Below are positions 1 through 5,455 of a DNA stretch of 5,455 nucleotides, one piece after another (position 1 is the first letter of the stretch; every line of letters starts with the position of its first letter). Below the pieces are notes generated by a model, which saw only the letters and a program-made list of their open reading frames with translations, ran no database searches and was not told where the DNA came from. This stretch comes from Candidatus Chloroheliales bacterium (GTDB taxonomy: Bacteria; Chloroflexota; Chloroflexia; QHBQ01), in contig QHBQ01000149.1 of assembly GCA_003243865.1 (NCBI GenBank), forward strand, positions 1-5,455, given 5' to 3'. The translations under genes were made by a program, and so were the position numbers.

Positions 1-222
1 TACGGCCCGACTAACCTCTACAACTATCGTCCCTACTTGCCGCTGGAGGAGCGCGGTCGCACCTGGCAAGTCGTCACTCCGCCCGATTACCAGCCCAGCT
101 CCTTCTTCCTCGGCGGTCAACCCTTCTGGCGTAAGCACGATGACCGCACTGGCAGCATTGCCAGCATCACGCCTGAGGCGGTGTTGGCCGCCGCTGAGGA
201 GATTATGAATTGTGAAGAATGA
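1..222 (+). CDS. C-terminal end of an unrecognised protein (5' end outside the window)
   Basis: The frame is open from base 1 and ends in TGA at 220-222, giving 73 residues. I do not recognise the family. It reads as genuine protein: rich in Tyr, Trp, Phe and Pro (YGPTNLYNYRPYLPLEE near the start, SSFFLGGQPFWRKHDD in the middle), with strong G/C preference at third codon positions, and a C-terminal helix (ITPEAVLAAAEEIM). It shows no membrane segment. The true start lies upstream; the TTG at 37 is only an internal codon. It converges on hemW, whose minus-strand frame stays open across this whole stretch. The third-position bias supports the plus strand as the real coding strand here. The last residues (about IMNCEE) fall in an AT-rich patch at 202-228, so the natural C-terminus may have been altered. 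Confidence 0.6.
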   Translation, partial: YGPTNLYNYRPYLPLEERGRTWQVVTPPDYQPSSFFLGGQPFWRKHDDRTGSIASITPEAVLAAAEEIMNCEE

Positions 223-1452
223 ATGTAAGACGAACTTGACGAACACCTCGTTTGCCACTGGCACTGCCCGCTCCGTTAGCCGGATGCGGGCGGTGTCGCG
301 CACGATCAGGGCGTTCTGCGCCAGCCAGTCGAGTTCGCTAGCGAAGAAGCCTTCGGGCGGCACACCAAAACGGGCGTGGAAGCAGCCCAGGTCTACCCCC
401 TCGCGCAGCATCCGCAAGCCGAGCATCATCGTCTCGCTTGCCTGCCCGCGGAGGTCGAGCGTCTCTTCCTTAATCGTGGATTTACCTTCATTGATGCGAT
501 TGATGTAGGCAGTGGGGGCTAGGATATGGTGATAGCGCCGCCCCGCAATATGGCCGTGCGCCCCTGGCCCGAACGCCAGCCAGTCGGCATTGCGCCAGTA
601 CGCCTTGTTGTGTTCGCACTCAAACGCGGGTGACTTCGCCCAGTTGCTGATCTCGTACTGCTGGTAGCCCGCCTCGGCCAGCCGCTGCCGCGTCCAGTCG
701 TACATCGCGCCCGCCGCATCGTCATCCGGCACGCTCATCCGCCCCTGCTTGATGAACCGCGCCAGCGGCGTTCCCTGCTCCACGATGAGGGAATAGACTG
801 ACAGGTGCGGCACATCGAGGACGATTGCCCCCTCCAGGTCGCGCTGCCATTGCTGCTTGGTCTGCCCTGGCAGGCCGAAGATGAAGTCAAGGCTGAGGTT
901 GTCGAAGCCAGCGGCGCGAGCCATCTGCACCGCCTCGCCAATCTCGCGGGCGCTATGGTGGCGGCCCAGCGTCACCAGCATTGCGTCGTCGAGGCTCTGC
1001 GCCCCCATACTCAGGCGGTTGAAGCCCGCCGTGCGTAGCCCGCGCAGCGCCGTCTCCGTCACCGTGCCAGGGTTAGCCTCGGTGCTGATCTCCGCATCCG
1101 CCGCCACCGCATAGTTGGCCCGCACCGTATCGAGGATCGCGGCAAGCTGCTCCGCCTCCAGCACGGTAGGCGTGCCGCCGCCGAAGAAGATGGTGCTTAC
1201 CGGACGGGATTGCAGATTGCAGATTGCAGATTGCAGATTGGGGTTTGAAGCGGCATCTGCCTTGAGTGTGGTCGCCAACAACGCTGGAGTTTCAGCCACC
1301 TCCCTACAAAGCGCGTCCACATAGGCGGCAAACTGCCCTTCGCGGCCCACGTAAGTGTTGAAGTCGCAATAGATGCACTGCGCCTCGCAGTAAGGGATGT
1401 GGATGTAGATGCTCAGGCATGAGGCATGAGTGGCTGCTTGTGTAGCTTCCAT
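1..1452 (-). CDS. hemW: HemW-like radical SAM protein (heme chaperone; formerly annotated oxygen-independent coproporphyrinogen III oxidase), no stop codon inside the window
   Basis: ATG at 1452-1450 opens a frame with no stop down to base 1 (484 codons). Residues 14-21 (SIYIHIPY) lead into the radical SAM cluster motif C22-x3-C26-x2-C29, followed by D-F. HemN oxidases have a fourth Cys two residues after the third, so this is HemW-like. FFGGGTP at 89-95 is the SAM-binding glycine motif. The HemW C-terminal domain is recognisable (HNKAYW at 281-286, then FGPGAHGH). HemW is known as a heme-binding chaperone, not a porphyrin oxidase. Family similarity ends at NEVFVKFVL (401-409, about base 226), a usual HemW ending. 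The further 75 codons run antisense to the plus-strand gene and are probably not ancestral. Heptad repeats encode residues 8-13 and 72-82, the latter in a loop before FFGGGTP. The start has only a weak GAAAG at 1463-1467. Confidence 0.85.
   Translation of the reverse strand, partial: MEATQAATHASCLSIYIHIPYCEAQCIYCDFNTYVGREGQFAAYVDALCREVAETPALLATTLKADAASNPNLQSAICNLQSRPVSTIFFGGGTPTVLEAEQLAAILDTVRANYAVAADAEISTEANPGTVTETALRGLRTAGFNRLSMGAQSLDDAMLVTLGRHHSAREIGEAVQMARAAGFDNLSLDFIFGLPGQTKQQWQRDLEGAIVLDVPHLSVYSLIVEQGTPLARFIKQGRMSVPDDDAAGAMYDWTRQRLAEAGYQQYEISNWAKSPAFECEHNKAYWRNADWLAFGPGAHGHIAGRRYHHILAPTAYINRINEGKSTIKEETLDLRGQASETMMLGLRMLREGVDLGCFHARFGVPPEGFFASELDWLAQNALIVRDTARIRLTERAVPVANEVFVKFVLHSFFTIHNLLSGGQHRLRRDAGNAASAVIVLTPEGLTAEEEGAGLVIGRSDDLPGATALLQRQVGTIVVEVSRAV
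1209..1240. repeat. Heptanucleotide tandem repeat, (ATTGCAG) x4 plus ATTG, inside hemW
   Basis: Four perfect ATTGCAG units at 1209-1236 are followed by ATTG at 1237-1240. On the hemW strand the unit is CTGCAAT, read as N-L-Q-S-A-I-C-N-L-Q-S, residues 72-82. A 7-base unit cycles through all three frames, and here neither strand contains a stop in any frame. The repeat sits in a variable loop between the cluster-binding segment and FFGGGTP. It resembles the short tandemly repeated heptanucleotides (STRR) described in cyanobacteria. Confidence 0.9.
1415..1428. repeat. Two tandem AGGCATG (CATGCCT) heptads at the 5' end of hemW
   Basis: Two perfect AGGCATG units on the plus strand read as CATGCCT on the hemW strand and encode H-A-S-C-L around residues 9-13, just before the conserved SIYIHIPY segment. 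A degenerate three-unit copy of the same family lies at 5062-5082. The short N-terminal extension of this HemW therefore appears partly repeat-derived. Confidence 0.65.
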
Positions 1453-1472
1453 AAAAATGACGCTTTCATAGC

Positions 1473-1498
1473 GTAGGGGCGCACTGGCGTGCGCCCAC
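1473..1498 (-). repeat. GC hairpin repeat, copy A (GTAGGGGCG family), between the transporter gene and hemW
   Basis: Arms GGGCGCAC (1477-1484) and GTGCGCCC (1489-1496) form a perfect 8-base-pair stem with a TGGC loop. The flank GTAGGGGCG marks it as inverted relative to copies B and C, which end in CGCCCCTAC. It lies 41 bases beyond the transporter stop and about 25 bases upstream of the hemW ATG, so it would sit in the transcript leader of hemW. No U-run follows, so it is not a standard intrinsic terminator. Confidence 0.7.
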
Positions 1499-1503
1499 TC
1501 CGC

Positions 1504-1531
1504 TTTCAACTTTCAACTTTCAACTTTCAAC
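1504..1531. repeat. Heptanucleotide tandem repeat, (TTTCAAC) x4, intergenic
   Basis: Four perfect TTTCAAC units fill 1504-1531, only 6 bases beyond the transporter stop codon (1538-1540). On the transcribed minus strand the unit is GTTGAAA, which contains TGA and so closes every frame after a few codons. With hairpin copy A it accounts for most of the 85-base gap between the transporter gene and hemW. Confidence 0.9.
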
Positions 1532-1537
1532 TGGAAG

Positions 1538-2938
1538 CTAATAATTATGCTCGACCATCCGCCAGTGGATCATCGTCGCCAGCGAGATGATGGCGATAAT
1601 GCTGGTCAGGGTAATCAGCCCATCGAAGCCAGCGGCAGTGGCGGCGAAGCCGCCGATTGCCCCGCCCAGGAATTGGCCGAGGCCGAGCAGCACCGAGTAC
1701 GCGCCCATCACCGCGCCGCGATCGGTGTGGTTCTTCTCGCCGATCTGCACCAGCACGCTGAGGGCTGCCGGAGTGAAGCCGCTAAGAACCAGAAAGCCAA
1801 TTACCAGCCCGCTGATAAGCAGCCAGTAAGACAACCCGCCCGCCGCCTGCGCATGGTTCATCGCGTATAGCACGGCGCAGGCGCCGCCCGCCCCTAGCAG
1901 CGATACCACCATCGCGGTGCTGGAGCGCATATGCGGCAGGATGCGCGTCCACAGCAGGATGCCGATGCTGAGCACAATCGCAAACGCGCCGAACAGGTAG
2001 CCGGTGCCGCCCCCACGGAAGAGACCGACCAGCAGTTGATGGGGGAACTTATCCTCCTTGTCGGCCAACATTCGTACCCCGTTGTTCGCCAGCACGCCGT
2101 ACAGCGCGTTGACCGCAATCCAGGCGGGGGCGAACTCCCACAGGGTGCGGCTCTTGAGCAGGCCCAGCGGGTTGCGCTTGGCGGTCGCGGCTGGCTTCTC
2201 CTGAATATCGTGCGGCATTGCCCTGAGCATCAGCCAGGTGAGGACGTAGAGAACCGCCAGCGCAACGAAGCCCCACAGCTGTAGATAATCCCACAGCACC
2301 CCGCCCAGCAGTCCACCCAACGCCGTGCCGCCGACTACCGCTAGCTCGAAGTAGCCGACCGAACGCGCTCGCAAATGTGGGTCTTTGTTGCCAGCGGCAG
2401 ATAGGTAACTGAGCGAGGCGGGCGTATTCGTCGCGGTGCTGAGGCCGCCCAGCATGCGGGTAACGAACAACAGTGGCACCACCACCAGCATCAGAGAAAA
2501 CAGCCCTGCTACTGCCGTGAGCAGCACGCCCGCTGCGCCGAGCAGCGGGCCGGCCAACAGGTAAGGCCGCCAGCCCTGCTTGTCAATCCGCGTGCCGAAG
2601 TAGGGCGCGCCAACCAGCTCGCTGAGGAAGAATGATACCACGAGCAAGCCAGCAATCGCCGCCGACAGCGCGATGTGTGCGGTGAACAGTTGCAGCATCA
2701 GGCCGATCGCTGCGCCACCCGCCCGCATCAGCAGCGTGCCAGCGATGACTAGCCACAGCCCTACTCCCAGGCTCACCTTCGCCTTACGCTCCAGCTTCGC
2801 CTTATCGCCAGCAAGTAGGGTTGGAGCTGGCTCGGGAGCTTCACTAAGTATCGTCGCATCGCCAGGGGCGAGCATCTCCGCCTCGGTCGCTTCATCCAGG
2901 CCCACCCCGACGTTGATTGGCTCATCGGTCACATTCAT
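1538..2938 (-). CDS. Major facilitator superfamily transporter, 12 predicted membrane helices
   Basis: A 466-residue integral membrane protein. After a hydrophilic, acidic, presumably cytoplasmic N-terminus of about 55 residues come 12 hydrophobic segments, roughly at 57-80, 88-108, 126-146, 148-165, 197-216, 220-238, 268-285, 311-331, 342-360, 370-390, 410-430 and 437-456, with the usual longer charged loop between helices 6 and 7. GTRIDKQGWRP in the loop after helix 2 matches MFS motif A (G-x-x-x-D-x-x-G-x-R). These features place it in the MFS; the substrate cannot be told, though secondary export or uptake driven by an ion gradient is typical. I chose ATG at 2938-2936 because AAGGTGGAGG (2952-2961) precedes it and the TGGTATAAT promoter puts the transcript start near 2998. 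An in-frame GTG at 2995 would add 19 residues but leave almost no leader. Confidence 0.9.
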   Translation of the reverse strand: MNVTDEPINVGVGLDEATEAEMLAPGDATILSEAPEPAPTLLAGDKAKLERKAKVSLGVGLWLVIAGTLLMRAGGAAIGLMLQLFTAHIALSAAIAGLLVVSFFLSELVGAPYFGTRIDKQGWRPYLLAGPLLGAAGVLLTAVAGLFSLMLVVVPLLFVTRMLGGLSTATNTPASLSYLSAAGNKDPHLRARSVGYFELAVVGGTALGGLLGGVLWDYLQLWGFVALAVLYVLTWLMLRAMPHDIQEKPAATAKRNPLGLLKSRTLWEFAPAWIAVNALYGVLANNGVRMLADKEDKFPHQLLVGLFRGGGTGYLFGAFAIVLSIGILLWTRILPHMRSSTAMVVSLLGAGGACAVLYAMNHAQAAGGLSYWLLISGLVIGFLVLSGFTPAALSVLVQIGEKNHTDRGAVMGAYSVLLGLGQFLGGAIGGFAATAAGFDGLITLTSIIAIISLATMIHWRMVEHNY

Positions 2939-2950
2939 TACTGCTAAATA

Positions 2951-2961
2951 ACCTCCACCTT
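2951..2961 (-). promoter_or_regulatory. Ribosome binding site that decides the transporter start
   Basis: On the minus strand AAGGTGGAGGT lies 12 bases upstream of ATG 2938-2936. It is the strongest Shine-Dalgarno match near this gene and supports the shorter N-terminus over GTG 2995, which has only TAGGA abutting it at too short a spacing. Confidence 0.6.
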
Positions 2962-3004
2962 GATAGCTGCGCTTCAGAGACGATCGCCTATCCACGCCAC
3001 TCCT

Positions 3005-3013
3005 ATTATACCA
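3005..3013 (-). promoter_or_regulatory. Extended -10 promoter for the transporter gene
   Basis: The minus strand reads TGGTATAAT: a consensus -10 hexamer with the TG of the extended -10 class. No good -35 is visible at 17 bases, which extended -10 promoters tolerate. The predicted transcript start is near 2998, giving a leader of about 60 bases to ATG 2938. It lies in the gap after the methyltransferase gene, so the transporter is probably its own transcription unit. Confidence 0.6.
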
Positions 3014-3029
3014 TACGTATATCGCAGCA

Positions 3030-3053
3030 GGGCGAGCAGCAGTTCGCCCCTAC
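3030..3053 (+). repeat. GC hairpin repeat, copy B (CGCCCCTAC family)
   Basis: GGGCGA (3030-3035) pairs with TCGCCC (3044-3049) around an 8-base loop, and the copy ends in CGCCCCTAC like copy C. It sits 53 bases beyond the methyltransferase stop and about 20 bases upstream of the transporter -10 box. There is no U-run after the stem on the minus strand. Confidence 0.6.
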
Positions 3054-3102
3054 GGAAATGTGCCTGGTGGGCGCAACTGCGTAACTCCTACTTATATAAC
3101 TT

Positions 3103-4906
<1,804 letters not shown>

Positions 4907-4915
4907 AGCTAGTTT

Positions 4916-4921
4916 CTCCTC
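4916..4921 (-). promoter_or_regulatory. Ribosome binding site that decides the endonuclease start
   Basis: GAGGAG on the minus strand lies 9 bases before GTG 4906-4904, ideal spacing. It falls inside the coding sequence if the earlier TTG 4936 is used, so it is the main argument for the shorter protein. Confidence 0.5.
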
Positions 4922-4974
4922 TATTCTCAAGTTCAACGTAGAAGGTAGCTACTTCGTCGTCTCATTGTGACAAT

Positions 4975-4983
4975 ATTATAGCA
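4975..4983 (-). promoter_or_regulatory. Extended -10 promoter for the restriction-modification operon
   Basis: The minus strand reads TGCTATAAT, a consensus -10 with the extended TG. No convincing -35 is visible. The predicted transcript start is near 4968, about 60 bases before GTG 4906. This is the only good promoter I see ahead of the endonuclease-methyltransferase pair. Confidence 0.6.
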
Positions 4984-5025
4984 TATCTGCACTTGCCTGC
5001 CTATAGGATGGCCGGAGCAAAGTCA

Positions 5026-5049
5026 GGGCGGGCCACCGCCCGCCCCTAC
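5026..5049 (+). repeat. GC hairpin repeat, copy C (CGCCCCTAC family)
   Basis: GGGCGGGC (5026-5033) and GCCCGCCC (5038-5045) form a perfect 8-base-pair stem with a CACC loop, and the copy ends in CGCCCCTAC. It lies 35 bases beyond the branching enzyme stop. Without a U-run it may stabilise the transcript 3' end or simply be a dispersed repeat. Confidence 0.7.
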
Positions 5050-5061
5050 AGCATCCTTACT

Positions 5062-5082
5062 CATGCCTCATGACTCACGCCT
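5062..5082. repeat. Degenerate CATGCCT heptad repeat abutting the branching enzyme stop
   Basis: Three units, CATGCCT, CATGACT and CACGCCT, run to base 5082 and overlap the TAG stop (5083-5081) of the branching enzyme gene. It is the same family as the two heptads at 1415-1428. On the transcribed strand the unit is AGGCATG, which contains TGA, so read-through would end quickly. One of the three GANTC sites of the window (GACTC, 5072-5076) lies here. Confidence 0.55.
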
Positions 5083-5455
5083 ACTTCCCCATCTCCTCCC
5101 GCGCGCGGAACAGGGTGTAGTCAATATCGGGGAAGAGGTTGTCGCGCTCGTAGTATTCGCGGCAGCGCTGCAGCGCCTCGCCAGGGAGTTCGGGTGACAG
5201 CAGCGCATCGGCCAGGTCGTTGAAGCGGCCAACGTGGTCGTTGAAGCGATCGGTGGCGTATTCACGGGCCTGGCCAGTAGTGACCAGGAAGGGCCAGTCG
5301 CTGCTCTCCAGCAGCAGCAGTTCGCGGGCAGCCTGTTGCAGCATGAAGTGACGGTCGGCACTCCCACCCCCAGCCCCTCCCGATGGGAGGGGAAACCTGG
5401 CGACCAGCTCCTCCATGCGCTGCTCGGCGGCGTGGATAATCGGCCACATCCACTC
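5081..5455 (-). CDS. C-terminal end of a GH57-family 1,4-alpha-glucan branching enzyme (5' part outside the window)
   Basis: The last 124 residues of a larger protein; the frame is still open at the window edge (it reads E-W-M-W-P), so the Met at 5449 is internal. EWMWPIIHAAEQRMEEL, QQAARELLLLESSDWPFL and REYATDRFNDHVGRFNDLADAL match the C-terminal helical domain (DUF1957 region) of GH57 branching enzymes, which create alpha-1,6 branches in glycogen in the cytoplasm. The catalytic GH57 barrel is not in the window, so activity cannot be judged. Between the two matching helices the protein reads PLPSGGAGGGS, encoded by the palindromic repeat at 5361-5392; this replaces or extends the normal inter-helix loop. 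The protein ends at EEMGK, directly before the heptad repeat at 5062-5082. Confidence 0.85.
   Translation of the reverse strand, partial: EWMWPIIHAAEQRMEELVARFPLPSGGAGGGSADRHFMLQQAARELLLLESSDWPFLVTTGQAREYATDRFNDHVGRFNDLADALLSPELPGEALQRCREYYERDNLFPDIDYTLFRAREEMGK
5361..5392 (-). repeat. Palindromic G-rich repeat inside the branching enzyme reading frame
   Basis: CCCCTCCC (5374-5381), GAT, then GGGAGGGG (5385-5392) is a perfect 8-base inverted repeat. Beside it, on the coding strand, four G-runs (GGG, GGGG, GGGGG, GGG) are separated by A, CT and T across 5362-5381. It encodes the low-complexity PLPSGGAGGGS loop. Such C/G-rich palindromes that read in frame are familiar as dispersed intragenic repeats. 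Confidence 0.65.

Noticed and set aside
212..508. A 98-residue plus-strand open frame starting at the end of the first gene
   Set aside because: It is antisense to the conserved C-terminal domain of hemW, has an Arg/Ser-rich composition typical of an antisense frame in GC-rich DNA, and shows no motif.
1..1452. Calling the radical SAM gene hemN (true coproporphyrinogen III dehydrogenase)
   Set aside because: The cluster motif is Cx3Cx2C followed by D-F without the fourth HemN cysteine, and the sequence and length fit HemW better.
1209..1531. Possible CRISPR-like direct repeats
   Set aside because: The units are only 7 bases, perfectly tandem with no spacers, and no cas genes are present.
1547..2284. 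Several plus-strand open frames of 80-117 residues opposite the transporter gene
   Set aside because: They mirror the GC-rich transporter sequence, are rich in Arg, Ala, Gln and His, and lack domains or ribosome binding sites.
2939..2995. GTG at 2995 as the transporter start
   Set aside because: It would leave only about 3 bases of leader after the TGGTATAAT promoter, while ATG 2938 has a clear Shine-Dalgarno.

Overview
This is a GC-rich bacterial window (about 60% GC by eye; roughly 65-70% in the backbone genes). It has five genes on the minus strand and the 3' end of one gene on the plus strand. A GH57-type glucan branching enzyme, a HemW-type radical-SAM protein and abundant heptanucleotide and GC-hairpin repeats would suit a filamentous Chloroflexota relative (Chloroflexus, Roseiflexus or Herpetosiphon type). 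That assignment is an inference and uncertain; cyanobacteria and planctomycetes carry similar repeats.

Layout, left to right. 1-222 (+): the C-terminus of an unrecognised protein. 1-1452 (-): a HemW-like radical SAM gene, convergent with the first gene. Its frame has no stop anywhere in the window, and it carries two heptanucleotide repeat insertions. 1538-2938 (-): a 12-helix major facilitator transporter with its own extended -10 promoter and ribosome binding site. 3103-4212 (-): a beta-class DNA adenine methyltransferase of the HinfI/CcrM family (predicted target GANTC). 4223-4906 (-): a PD-(D/E)XK protein, very probably the cognate type II restriction endonuclease, starting behind its own extended -10 promoter. 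5081-5455 (-): the C-terminal end of a GH57 branching enzyme with a palindromic repeat inside its reading frame.

The endonuclease and methyltransferase form a two-gene operon: a 10-base gap, with the methyltransferase Shine-Dalgarno sequence overlapping the endonuclease stop. The endonuclease and the first two-thirds of the methyltransferase have about 45-50% GC, while the last third of the methyltransferase has about 68%. This suggests an imported cassette that recombined with a resident methyltransferase gene. Reading the whole window for GANTC, I find only three sites, where about 20 would be expected from base composition, and none in the first 3776 bases. This fits long exposure of the host to a GANTC-specific nuclease.

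The second theme is repeats. Three heptanucleotide families (ATTGCAG, TTTCAAC, CATGCCT), a three-copy GTAGGGGCG/CGCCCCTAC hairpin family and one G-rich palindrome occupy the intergenic gaps and also enter hemW and the branching enzyme gene. Heptads that lie inside coding sequence are in orientations that read without stop codons; those whose minus-strand reading contains TGA lie between genes.
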